From CAVSQX01 sp963730225 (GTDB lineage Bacteria > Planctomycetota > Phycisphaerae > Tepidisphaerales > Tepidisphaeraceae), in assembly GCA_963730225.1 (NCBI GenBank), contig CAVSQX010000001.1:930001-994000 (forward strand): a stretch of 64,000 nucleotides of DNA, in the 5' to 3' direction. Made by a program: the position numbers and the translations under genes. Each line of letters begins with the position of its first letter. The stretch's first letter is position 1. Below are positions 8,322 through 16,239 of this stretch, one piece after another. Below the pieces are notes generated by a model. That model ran no database searches, had not been told where the DNA came from, and saw only the letters and a program-made list of their open reading frames with translations.

Positions 8322-9815
8322 ATGCCCAACGATCCGTGGACGCGACGGGATGTGCTCAAGGCGGCGGTGGGAGCGGTGGCCATGGGGGCGGCGAACGGGA
8401 TGGTGGTCGAGGCACAAACCACCGGGAGCGCGACAACTCGGCCGACGCCGATGGTCGGAATTCAATTGGGCGTTTCGCCGCTGGCCACGGGGCGATCTGG
8501 ATCGGCTTGTTCGACGACATGCGAACACGTGCGGGGGTCAACGCGCTGTTTCCGTTCATTTACACGTACGCTCCGGTCGACGGCGGCGATGCCGGCAGCG
8601 GGATTTCGCGGCGGAAATTTCGCGGTGCCGCACATGCGGTATTACAAACAGACATCGCTCACCTACCAGGATATGCGGGCGCCGGATTTTGGCGATGTGG
8701 ATGTGCTGGCCCGCACGATTCCGGCGGCGAAGAAACATGGAATCAAAACGTTCGCGTGGATCATCGAGGATCACAGCCATTGCCCGTCGGCGAATTGGGA
8801 GAAACTTTACGAGGTGGATTTTCACGGCCGACCGGCGCTGGTGCATCCGGCGGGCCCGTGTTTCAACAATCCGCTGTATCGAGGATTCGTGCTGGGATTG
8901 GTGCACGATTACGTGCGGTCGTACGACATCGACGGCGTAATGTGGGGATCGGAAAGACAGGGCGGATTCTTCAACGCGCTGGGAGCGTACGCGCACGGAT
9001 CGGGCTCCGATCCGGGAAAGGCGACGTGCTTCTGCGAGTTTTGCCGCAAGAAGGGGGCGGACGCCGGCATCGATGTCGACAGGGCGAAATTGGGTTTCGC
9101 GGCATTGGAGGATTTTGTTCGAGCGGGCCGGGCCGGGACGCGGCCACGGGACGGATATTTCGTCGGATTCTTTCGGCTGCTGCTGCAATTCCCGGAACTG
9201 TTGGCGTGGGAGAATCTGTGGGAGCGCAGCCGGGAGGATTTGCAGGCGGCGATCTACAAGCTCGTGAAATCGTTTCGCCCGGAACTGCCGGTGGGATGGC
9301 ACATCTGGCACAACGTCACGTTCAGTCCGTTCCATCGGGCGGAGATCGATTACGCCCGGCTGACGGAATTCTCCGACTTCATCAAGCCGGTGCTGTACGA
9401 CAATTGTGCCGGGGAGCGGATTCATGCGTTCACCGACAGCGTATGCCAGAATGTTTTTGGCGATCTGCCCAGACCGATGGCGCTGGAAGTGATTTATCAG
9501 ATGCAGGATTTCAAGGAAGCGCCGTACGACCGGGTTACGGCGGCGGGGTTCTCGGCGGATTATGTTCTGCGGGAAACACGGCGAGCGGTCGACGACACCA
9601 AAGACAAATCGATTGCGATTTGGCCGGGAGTCGGCATCGATATTCCGGTGCCGGCGGGCGCGGGGTTGTCGTCAGCCGACCGCGTGAAGCAGTCTGTCAT
9701 GGCGGCGTTCAAAGGCGGAGCGGCGGGGGTTATTTTGTCGAGGAATTATCCGGAGATGAACGCTGAACATCTGGCGGGGGCGGGAGCGGCGTTGGATGAA
9801 TTGGGGTTGCGATAG
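8322..9815 (+). CDS. Tat-exported putative TIM-barrel glycosidase, with an internal out-of-frame stretch
   Basis: 497-residue open frame starting MPNDPWTRRDVLKAAVGAVA, a twin-arginine signal peptide, with a good ribosome site (GGAGG) at 8311-8315. The body looks like a TIM-barrel glycoside hydrolase-like protein (MRYYKQTSLTYQDMRAPDF, DIDGVMWGSERQGG, SDFIKPVLYDN, VGIDIPVPAGAG). Between about 8485 and 8615 the translated frame is nonsense (arginine/serine-rich), whereas the +2 frame reads AIWIGLFDDMRTRAGVNALF and FPFIYTYAPVDGGDAG. So two compensating indels are hidden in an apparently intact gene. The exact family is not assigned. Confidence 0.6.
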   Translation: MPNDPWTRRDVLKAAVGAVAMGAANGMVVEAQTTGSATTRPTPMVGIQLGVSPLATGRSGSACSTTCEHVRGSTRCFRSFTRTLRSTAAMPAAGFRGGNFAVPHMRYYKQTSLTYQDMRAPDFGDVDVLARTIPAAKKHGIKTFAWIIEDHSHCPSANWEKLYEVDFHGRPALVHPAGPCFNNPLYRGFVLGLVHDYVRSYDIDGVMWGSERQGGFFNALGAYAHGSGSDPGKATCFCEFCRKKGADAGIDVDRAKLGFAALEDFVRAGRAGTRPRDGYFVGFFRLLLQFPELLAWENLWERSREDLQAAIYKLVKSFRPELPVGWHIWHNVTFSPFHRAEIDYARLTEFSDFIKPVLYDNCAGERIHAFTDSVCQNVFGDLPRPMALEVIYQMQDFKEAPYDRVTAAGFSADYVLRETRRAVDDTKDKSIAIWPGVGIDIPVPAGAGLSSADRVKQSVMAAFKGGAAGVILSRNYPEMNAEHLAGAGAALDELGLR

Positions 9816-9825
9816 AATCGTGGGG

Positions 9826-9860
9826 GTGGCCCCGCGTGAGTCACTCGGGGCGAAATGGGG
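9826..9860. repeat. Diverged copy of the GTGAxTCAC-centred palindrome
   Basis: Contains GTGAGTCAC flanked by CCCCG and CGGGG and then GAAATGGGG. It is a decayed relative of the palindromes at 17442-17480 and 60226-60264. Lies just after the Tat-exported gene, where a terminator would be expected. Confidence 0.5.
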
Positions 9861-9951
9861 CGGTGGCGTGCATGGTATAAATCCGCGGTTCTGGCGTATC
9901 TTTCGCGCGAGTCCACCTCTACGATATTCTCGGCTGGCAAAGGAAACACGA

Positions 9952-10629
9952 ATGGCAACACAATTGCCCGGAACTCATCAAAGCACGTACGACGCGGTGT
10001 TTCAGCATCCCATTGCACGGAACCTTCAATGGCACGACGTGAAGTCGATGCTCACGGCGATGTCCGACAAAACCGAAGAGCACGCCGAGAATGTAAAGTT
10101 TACGCGCAATGGGCAGACTCTGGTGATCCACCCGCCGCGGCGAAAGGATTTCTCGGACATCCAGGAGCTGATGCGGATTCGGCATTTCCTGGAGCATTCC
10201 AAAGAAGCGCCGCAAGCGGCGGCGCCGCCGGGCGCGCATTTGCTGGTCGTGATCGACCACCGTGAGGCCCGAATTTTCAAGGCGGAATTTCACGGCGCGG
10301 TTCCGGCGCGGATCACGCCGCACGATCCGCAGGGGTCGCACCGTTATCTGCACAATGTCGAGAACGATTCCAACGGCCAGCGAAAGCCGGAGCTCAAAGC
10401 GTTTTACCAAGCTATCGCACAAGCGCTGGCGGGGGCACAGAAGATTCTGATTCTGGGCAGCGCGACGGGATCGAGCAGCGCGATGGACTATCTGGTGGCC
10501 GAGTTGAAACGGCATCACCCCCAGATCGCCGGGCGAGTCGTCGGCGCGAAGGTCGTGAATGAACAGCACATGAGCGAAGATCAGATGCTGGCCGAGGCGC
10601 GGGGATTTTTCGGGGCTAGCCGGAGCTAA
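9952..10629 (+). CDS. eRF1-like (baeRF family) protein
   Basis: 225 residues from the ATG at 9952; a longer in-frame start exists but its translation looks non-coding. The family resembles bacterial/archaeal eRF1 domain proteins. VKFTRNGQTLVIHPPRRKDF precedes the core LLVVIDHREARIFKAEFHG, and the C-terminal Rossmann-like part is KILILGSATGSSSAMDYLV, then RVVGAKVVNEQHMSEDQMLA. These proteins are proposed to act on ribosomes or stress responses; their function is not settled. Monocistronic between the Tat protein and an FkbM methyltransferase. Confidence 0.6.
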   Translation: MATQLPGTHQSTYDAVFQHPIARNLQWHDVKSMLTAMSDKTEEHAENVKFTRNGQTLVIHPPRRKDFSDIQELMRIRHFLEHSKEAPQAAAPPGAHLLVVIDHREARIFKAEFHGAVPARITPHDPQGSHRYLHNVENDSNGQRKPELKAFYQAIAQALAGAQKILILGSATGSSSAMDYLVAELKRHHPQIAGRVVGAKVVNEQHMSEDQMLAEARGFFGASRS

Positions 10630-10649
10630 GCCGGCGCCGACCGATTGTT

Positions 10650-11552
10650 TTGTCCGGGGTTGCCACTAGGATTTCGCGCCTATTGGACTCCGTGCGCCGA
10701 ATCATCCAATTGCTGAAGCTGTCCCGGAGGCGCTGGCGCCATCGAAAGGATTACGGATCGGCAATCGATGTCGTCAAGGCCGCCCATTTGCAGACGACAT
10801 ATGCGGACTGGCGAAAGAGCAAGCCCGCAGACGACGACGGGTTGTGGATTCGCGCGGCCCAAGTGAAGGATCCGCTGTGGTTGCGTCGCCGCAGCTCGGA
10901 CGTGCTGGTTTTTCAGGAGATTTTCGAAAAGGGAGAATACCGACCGATCCAGCGCTGGAAGCTCCCTCAAGATGCGACGGTGCTGGACATGGGCGGGAAC
11001 GTGGGGTTGGCCACGGTCTATTTCATATCGGTGCTGCCGGCGGCGCGAGTGGTTGTCGTCGAGCCGGATCATGCGAATTGCCAATCGATCGCCCGGACAT
11101 GCGGGAGACAGATCGCATCGGGAAACGTGCGGGTCGTTGAAGCATTTGTTGCCGCTCAGGATGGATCAGCCTGGATTGATCGAACCTGGCCCAGCTGGGC
11201 CTTCAGCATGACCGACCGCCCGCCCGATGGCGGCGGCGAGCGCATTGCCTGTGTTTCGGTCCCCACTTTGATCCGCGAATCCGGTTTCGCGCAGATCGAT
11301 CTGTTGAAGTGCGATATCGAGGGGACCGAGGCGGAAGTGTTCGCGCAGTGCACAGAGTGGATTGGAAAAGTCAACCATCTCGTGGTGGAGACGCATGCGC
11401 CCTACCGAATTGCGCAATTGTTCCGACATTTGGATCAAGCACAATGGGCTTTTGAATCCCTGTGGTTGCACGAGGACGAAAAAATCGGCCTCGCATTTCT
11501 GCGGCGAAGCGAACCCCCGCCGGACCCCGCGATCAACTCAGAGCGTGTCTGA
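10650..11552 (+). CDS. FkbM-family SAM-dependent methyltransferase
   Basis: 300 residues from a TTG start at 10650. There is no closer ATG in frame, so the start is uncertain. The SAM-binding motif I is VLDMGGNVGLAT near residue 110, motif II includes VVVVEPDHANC, and the FkbM-typical LLKCDIEGTEAEVF lies near residue 220, followed by HLVVETHAPY. FkbM proteins O-methylate sugars or natural products, and the abundance of glycosyltransferases in this window suggests a glycan target, but that is inference. Confidence 0.8.
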   Translation: MSGVATRISRLLDSVRRIIQLLKLSRRRWRHRKDYGSAIDVVKAAHLQTTYADWRKSKPADDDGLWIRAAQVKDPLWLRRRSSDVLVFQEIFEKGEYRPIQRWKLPQDATVLDMGGNVGLATVYFISVLPAARVVVVEPDHANCQSIARTCGRQIASGNVRVVEAFVAAQDGSAWIDRTWPSWAFSMTDRPPDGGGERIACVSVPTLIRESGFAQIDLLKCDIEGTEAEVFAQCTEWIGKVNHLVVETHAPYRIAQLFRHLDQAQWAFESLWLHEDEKIGLAFLRRSEPPPDPAINSERV

Positions 11553-12021
11553 GAAGGACAGATGCAGTTCCGCATGGCGAAGGTGGAGATTGATCCATTC
11601 ATCGTGAGTGAGCGGGCCAAAGATGACGTTCGGCCGAGTTGGGCACTCGGCGGCAATGCGCTGGAAATTGGCGCGGAAACTCGAGAGGCCTTCTTCGGTC
11701 GACATCAATTCGGTTCCGAGCGTTCCGTTGGGAACTTTCGGAATGCGTGCCCCGGCGCCCATCGGTTTGTACAAGAATCGGCGGCGCAGCGGGCGGCGCG
11801 ACCCAGCGAAAAATGGGATTCACCTTGATGGGAACGCCATTGAAGCTGTAATCGACCCAGGCCGACAGATGACCCAGGTTTTGGCCGAACGTCCAATTGC
11901 CGAGTTGTTTCAGTTTGCCGGCACGATCTGCTGCGGCGAGGCGGTCGGCGTGGGCGATCGCTTCGGGAATGGATTTGAAGTGCAGCGGCTCTCGGCCCGG
12001 GACGGATTTGGTGTTGACCAT
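11538..12021 (-). CDS. DUF1569 protein, frameshifted
   Basis: It starts MVNTKSVPGREPLHFKSIPE; the N-terminal half contains LKQLGNWTFGQNLGHLSAWV, typical of DUF1569 (DinB-like four-helix proteins). The frame breaks near 11770, after APPAAPPIL. The other frame continues YKPMGAGARIPKVPNGTLGT and ends GPLTHDEWINLHLRHAELHL, which includes the second conserved histidine region (LxHxxWxxLHxRHxELH). Joined, it is about 160 residues, the family length. The histidines probably bind a metal, as in DinB. Function unknown. Confidence 0.7.
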
Positions 12022-12360
12022 TTTGCGGAATTTTACGGCGATGTTGGATAATGACCGGAAAAAAAACCGGCCAAGTCAGCGTATCAGAAAACGCCGTATG
12101 CCGTGCGGCGCGTGGGAATTAACCGTCGGCCCTGCTGGTGGAACGCTTCGTTGAAAGTGATGGAATTGGACATTCCCAGCCGATGTGATACCATCCGGGC
12201 GGTTGGTCAGCTGAAAGAATCGGATTCCGTGACAGTTCACTTCTGCCCGTATCTCCTTCTCGATGCTTGCTTTTACCGTCTGGGCCAAAACGTTGGCCTC
12301 TTTCCATCGGATCCGGAAAGTAAAATTCGGGTCCACGGCCCAATTCAATAGGAATACACA
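12022..12360. other. Intergenic / 5' region of the RRM gene
   Basis: No convincing gene. A small stem-loop (GGCCAA-AACG-TTGGCC, about 12281-12297) lies upstream of the RRM gene and could belong to its leader. The open frames present have no protein-like bias. Confidence 0.35.
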
Positions 12361-12732
12361 ATGGGCAAGAAGTTGTACGTCGGAAACATGAGCTACGACA
12401 TGGATAGCTCGAGTCTGCAAACCCTGTTCAGTGCGCATGGCACCGTCCAGAGCGCCGAAATCATCTCAGACCGGGAAACCGGCCGGAGCAAGGGTTTCGG
12501 GTTCGTGGAAATGTCCAGCGATGCGGAAGCGACCGCGGCGATCGCGGCGCTGAACGGACAGGAACACGGCGGAAGGCCGTTGACCGTCAACGAAGCCAAG
12601 CCGAAGGAAAGTCGCGGCGGCGGCGGCGGTGGCGGTAGCCGCGGCGGCTACGGCGGCGGCGGCGGTGGCGGCGGCCGTGGTGGCTACGGCGGCGGTGGCG
12701 GCAGCGGCGGAGGCCGTGGCAACCGCTATTGA
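12361..12732 (+). CDS. RRM-domain RNA-binding protein, glycine-rich C-terminus
   Basis: 123 residues. The single RNA-recognition motif fills residues 1-80: RNP2 is KLYVGNMSY and RNP1 is SKGFGFVEM, both intact with the aromatic residues that stack on RNA. The tail from about residue 85 is almost pure glycine with RGG/GGY units. Such bacterial RRM-Gly proteins (Rbp type, known from cyanobacteria) are often cold-induced and bind single-stranded RNA. A GNRA-loop terminator follows at 12764, so the gene is probably monocistronic with its own upstream region. Confidence 0.9.
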   Translation: MGKKLYVGNMSYDMDSSSLQTLFSAHGTVQSAEIISDRETGRSKGFGFVEMSSDAEATAAIAALNGQEHGGRPLTVNEAKPKESRGGGGGGGSRGGYGGGGGGGGRGGYGGGGGSGGGRGNRY

Positions 12733-12763
12733 GATAAACTCGAATTGAGTGAAAACTCGATGG

Positions 12764-12796
12764 AAAAGAGCCGCGGAAACGCGGCTCTTTTTCTTT
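12764..12796 (+). terminator. Rho-independent terminator of the RRM gene
   Basis: Stem GAGCCGCG / CGCGGCTC with a GAAA tetraloop (12776-12779), preceded by A's and followed by TTTTTCTTTTTT. It lies 32 nt after the RRM stop codon. Confidence 0.92.
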
Positions 12797-12877
12797 TTTG
12801 GGATTTGCTTCAGGTCGGGATGACGCGGGATGAGCGGAGTTAACCAGGAGCAAAGCAGTCAAGGGAATGCGTGCCGC

Positions 12878-12907
12878 TCGACACAGCCGCGTAAACGCAT
12901 TTACAAT
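12878..12907 (+). promoter_or_regulatory. Candidate sigma70-type promoter upstream of the 12958 gene and cstA
   Basis: TCGACA at 12878-12883 and TACAAT at 12902-12907 with an 18-nt spacer. It stands about 50 nt upstream of the small gene that leads into cstA. Confidence 0.4.
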
Positions 12908-12957
12908 CGGTGTGGTCAAGATGCGTGCGAACGTTTGGGAAGGAACGGGTAGGCTGA

Positions 12958-13206
12958 ATGAAGGCCAAGCGACCGCAAGGCGGGGGAAAATTCAGGGTCC
13001 GCGCCGGTTCTGATCTGGGCAACAGACAATCCACGAGCAATGGGAAGATGCAATCGAAGGATCCCGACATCATCGCATCATTTGCGGCGTTGAAACGTTC
13101 TGCTCGGCGTGCCTACAAGTTGGCAAAAGCGACCGACACACCCTTTTTGGTAGTCGGAAACGGTCGGCTGGTGAATCTTAGCGCCAAAGCACGCAAACGC
13201 GGCTGA
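12958..13206 (+). CDS. Small hypothetical protein upstream of cstA
   Basis: 82 residues, or 52 if the internal ATG at 13048 (MQSKDPDIIASFAALKRSAR) is used. The second half looks best conserved: a helix ALKRSARRAYKLAKATDT, then a strand-like PFLVVGNGRLVNL and a basic end. This could be a small DNA-binding or antitoxin-like protein, but no family is recognised. The stop is 4 nt before the cstA start, so the two are probably cotranscribed. Confidence 0.5.
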   Translation: MKAKRPQGGGKFRVRAGSDLGNRQSTSNGKMQSKDPDIIASFAALKRSARRAYKLAKATDTPFLVVGNGRLVNLSAKARKRG

Positions 13207-13210
13207 GATC

Positions 13211-15133
13211 ATGCACGCCATGCCGCTCATGCTCGTCGTCCTCTGCACGCTGGCCATCGCCTATCGCTACTACTCCGCCTTTCTGGCGGCGAAGGTGGCG
13301 GTGTTGGATGATTCGCGGCCGACGCCGGCGGAGCGGTTTGATGATGGGCAGAATTTTCATCCGACCAGTAAGTGGGTTCTATTCGGCCATCATTTTGCGG
13401 CGATCAGCGGAGCGGGGCCGTTGATTGGGCCGGTCCTGGCGGCGCAGTTTGGATATCTGCCGGGGTTGTTGTGGATCGTGATCGGAGTCTGCCTGGCGGG
13501 AGCGGTGCAGGATTTTCTCGTGCTGGCGGCGAGCATTCGGCGCGATGGAAAATCGTTGGCGCAGATTGCGTTCAGTGAAATCGGCCCGGTCGCGGGTTGG
13601 GCAGCGATGGTGGCGATTTTGTTCATCATCGTGATCGCGCTGGCGGGGTTGGGGAAAGTCGTCGTGAAAGCGTTGGGCGGGGAGCCGCAATATCAGGTGC
13701 CGGGAAGTTCGTGGGGAACTTTTACCATCGCCTGCACGATTCCGATTGCGCTGCTGATCGGGTTTTACATGTATCGCCTTCGCAGAGGACGAATCGTGGA
13801 AGCGTCGATCATTGGTGCGATTCTCACGGTGGGCGCGACGGTGGCGGGCGGATGGATTTCGCAGCATGAGATGGGACATTTCTTTAATTTGACGGCCAAC
13901 CAGGTGGTTTGGGCGATGGCGATTTATGGATTCGTCGCGGCGGTGCTGCCGGTTTGGGTGCTGCTGGTGCCGAGGGATTATCTGTCGAGTTTTTTGAAGA
14001 TCGGAACGATCGCGCTGCTGGTGGGCGGAGTGTTGATCGCAAATCCGAAGCTGGAAGCGCCGGCGATCAATCACGTTTTTCTGGCGGGCGGGCCGACGGT
14101 GCCGGGGAAGATTTTTCCGTTTTTGTTCATCACGATCATGTGCGGCGCGATCAGCGGATTTCACGCCCTGGTGGCCAGCGGTACGACGCCGAAGATGATT
14201 CGGCGGGAAAGCGATGCGCGCACCATCGGATATGGGGCGATGCTGATTGAAGGCCTGGTTGGCGTGGTGGCGATGATCGCTGCGGCGGGATTGCCGGTGG
14301 GCGATTGGGCGGCAATGAACACTGAATTGGCGAAGGTGCCGGCGTTTCACGATCGCTTCGCCAGCATCGGAGCGGATGTGGATCATCTGAATGTGTACGA
14401 AGAGCGCACGCAGGAGACGCTGCGAGGAAGAACCGGCGGCGCGGTGACGCTGGCGGTGGGGATGGCGCACATCTTCGACGATGCAGCGGCTCGGATCAGC
14501 AGCGCGGGAAAAGACCGTATCGAATGGCTTTGGAAATACTGGTACCACTTTGCGATCATGTTCGAGGCGCTTTTCATCCTGACGACGATCGATGCGGGCA
14601 CGCGCATCGGGCGATTTTTGTTGCAGGAGCTGATGGGGAAGATTCATCCGAAGCTGGGGGAGACGAACTGGTGGCCCGGAGCGATCTTCAGCACGGGGAT
14701 GATCGTATTTGGCTGGGCGTATTTCATCAATGCCAATTCGTTCATGGCGATCTGGGCGATGTTTGGAGTGGCGAACCAAATGCTGGCGGTGATCGCGCTG
14801 GCAATTGTGTCGGTTTATCTTTTCAATGAGGGCAAGGAGAGATTTTTGTGGGCGACGATTTTGCCGATGGGATTTGTGTTGACGACCACCTCCACAGCGG
14901 CGGTGGATATTCTGGTTGGGCAGTTGGAGGGAATTCACGTGCAGATCGTCAAGCCGGTGCTGACGGCGGCGGAGCGCGGTATGCTCACCAACAGCGCGAT
15001 CACTGCCGCCCTGCTGACGGCGATGCTGGGTTGCACCTTCATCATTTTGATTGCGGCGGCGGCACGCATGACCCGCCCGATGGCTCGAACACCGGTCCGG
15101 ATCGGCGCAGCCGTTCTCAACACGGAGACATAA
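13211..15133 (+). CDS. cstA: Carbon starvation protein A
   Basis: 640 residues, an integral membrane transporter of the CstA family, which takes up peptides or pyruvate during carbon limitation in enterobacteria. The family blocks are all present: GHHFAAISGAGPLIGPVLAA (about residues 59-78), PGLLWIVIGVCLAGAVQDF, GAISGFHALVASGTTPKMI, and FEALFILTTIDAGTRIGRFL followed by TNWWPGAIFSTGMIVFGWAY. About 14-16 hydrophobic helices can be traced. The frame is intact. An upstream small gene ends 4 nt before the start, and a methyltransferase begins right after the stop. Confidence 0.93.
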   Translation: MHAMPLMLVVLCTLAIAYRYYSAFLAAKVAVLDDSRPTPAERFDDGQNFHPTSKWVLFGHHFAAISGAGPLIGPVLAAQFGYLPGLLWIVIGVCLAGAVQDFLVLAASIRRDGKSLAQIAFSEIGPVAGWAAMVAILFIIVIALAGLGKVVVKALGGEPQYQVPGSSWGTFTIACTIPIALLIGFYMYRLRRGRIVEASIIGAILTVGATVAGGWISQHEMGHFFNLTANQVVWAMAIYGFVAAVLPVWVLLVPRDYLSSFLKIGTIALLVGGVLIANPKLEAPAINHVFLAGGPTVPGKIFPFLFITIMCGAISGFHALVASGTTPKMIRRESDARTIGYGAMLIEGLVGVVAMIAAAGLPVGDWAAMNTELAKVPAFHDRFASIGADVDHLNVYEERTQETLRGRTGGAVTLAVGMAHIFDDAAARISSAGKDRIEWLWKYWYHFAIMFEALFILTTIDAGTRIGRFLLQELMGKIHPKLGETNWWPGAIFSTGMIVFGWAYFINANSFMAIWAMFGVANQMLAVIALAIVSVYLFNEGKERFLWATILPMGFVLTTTSTAAVDILVGQLEGIHVQIVKPVLTAAERGMLTNSAITAALLTAMLGCTFIILIAAAARMTRPMARTPVRIGAAVLNTET

Positions 15134-15138
15134 ACGAG

Positions 15139-15867
15139 ATGGGAAGCGCCAAGCAATGGTTGAAGCGAAGTGTCCCTCCGCAATTATTGCGGCCGCTTCT
15201 GAGTTGGCGCTCGCGCCGACTTGCGCGGGAGTTTCGCAACAAACAACCCGAGCAGGTGTTCACTGACATTCATGCGAAGAATTTCTGGGGCAGCGCCGAG
15301 TCGATCTCGGGGCACGGATCGGAAATGGCGACTACCGCCAACATTCGCGCCGCCCTTCCGAGAATCTTGCGGCAATATGAAATCGGGTCGATGCTCGACG
15401 TGCCATGCGGCGATTTTCATTGGATGCAAACGGTCGATTTGGGGCAGATTGAGTACGTGGGCGGAGATATCGTCAAGCCGATGGTCGACGAATTGACGGC
15501 GAAATACGCTTCGCCGCGGCGACGGTTTGCACACCTGGACATCACCTCCGATCCGCTGCCAAAGGTCGATCTGATTTTCTGCCGCGATTGTTTCATTCAC
15601 CTCCCGTTCGAACTGATCGACAAGGCGCTGGAAAATTTCTCTCGATCGTCGGCGCGATATCTTCTCACGACGACGTACCGGCATTGGCCGATCAACTACG
15701 ACACGGAGGTGGGCGGCGTGCGAGGCGTCGATCTAACGGCGTCGCCCTTTAATCTGCCCCAGCCAATTGAGATGGTGCAGGAGTGTCCAGTGGGGGTCGC
15801 CACGGAAGTCGTCGTTTGCATGGGTCTGTGGCCGATTCAAACCCTGGTGGAGCGAAAAACCCGATAA
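15139..15867 (+). CDS. Class I SAM-dependent methyltransferase
   Basis: 242 residues from the ATG at 15139, 5 nt after the cstA stop. Motif I is MLDVPCGDFHWMQ (about residue 87), followed by YVGGDIVKPMVDELT and the acidic DLIFCRDCFIHLPFELIDKA. This is a Rossmann methyltransferase with a glycan/lipid-type N-terminus (VFTDIHAKNFWGSAESISG), similar to proteins found in sugar-modification clusters. The acceptor is unknown. It may be transcribed with cstA. Confidence 0.75.
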   Translation: MGSAKQWLKRSVPPQLLRPLLSWRSRRLAREFRNKQPEQVFTDIHAKNFWGSAESISGHGSEMATTANIRAALPRILRQYEIGSMLDVPCGDFHWMQTVDLGQIEYVGGDIVKPMVDELTAKYASPRRRFAHLDITSDPLPKVDLIFCRDCFIHLPFELIDKALENFSRSSARYLLTTTYRHWPINYDTEVGGVRGVDLTASPFNLPQPIEMVQECPVGVATEVVVCMGLWPIQTLVERKTR

Positions 15868-15910
15868 GCGAGCCGTGGGCAAAGCGATGAAAATGAACCG
15901 AAAGCCTTCA

Positions 15911-15938
15911 TTGACACCGCGCAACGAAGATTTATACT
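15911..15938 (+). promoter_or_regulatory. Strong sigma70-type promoter for tRNA-Thr-tuf
   Basis: Consensus TTGACA (15911-15916), 16-nt spacer, TATACT (15933-15938). It lies about 125 nt upstream of tRNA-Thr and is by far the best promoter match in the window, as expected for the tRNA/EF-Tu transcription unit. Confidence 0.75.
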
Positions 15939-16064
15939 CTCCGCCCTTCTACGCTCCCGGTGCGCGCTGCGATGGCTGCGGCGGCAATGAAGTGGCGGCA
16001 ACGTCCGACATGAGTCGGTTTGGAACGGTGTCGAAATTGGCTGCGGGTTGCAAATCGGCCCGTC

Positions 16065-16136
16065 GCTGCCATAGCTCAGCGGTAGAGCGCCACCTTGGTA
16101 AGGTGGAGGTCCTGGGTTCAAGCCCCAGTGGCAGCT
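16065..16136 (+). tRNA. tRNA-Thr (GGT)
   Basis: Complete cloverleaf: acceptor GCTGCCA pairs with TGGCAGC, D arm GCTC/GAGC, anticodon stem CCACC/GGTGG with loop TTGGTAA (anticodon GGT), T arm CTGGG-TTCAAGC-CCCAG. No CCA is encoded. Placement before tuf is the classic bacterial tRNA-tuf arrangement. Confidence 0.96.
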
Positions 16137-16145
16137 TGAGAAGAA

Positions 16146-16222
16146 TTGCCCATGGCCTATTGTCGATTGCCTATTGCAAAAGGCGATCCAAAAATAGGAA
16201 ATGGGCAATAGGAAATAGGCAA
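16146..16222. repeat. Heptamer-repeat hairpin A (TTGCCTA type)
   Basis: Left arm reads as 7-mers TTGCCCA, TGGCCTA, TTGTCGA, TTGCCTA. The reverse complement of the right arm (16194-16222) reads TTGCCTA, TTTCCTA, TTGCCCA, TTTCCTA. The arms can pair imperfectly around a short AT-rich loop. It lies between tRNA-Thr and tuf, ending 12 nt before the tuf ribosome site. Confidence 0.75.
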
Positions 16223-16239
16223 ACTTTTTTGGAGGCCCA

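Noticed and set aside
13379..14938. Long antisense open frame (519 codons) opposite cstA
   Set aside because: It is rich in Arg, His and Gln and lacks any family motif; it is a by-product of the GC-rich third positions of cstA.
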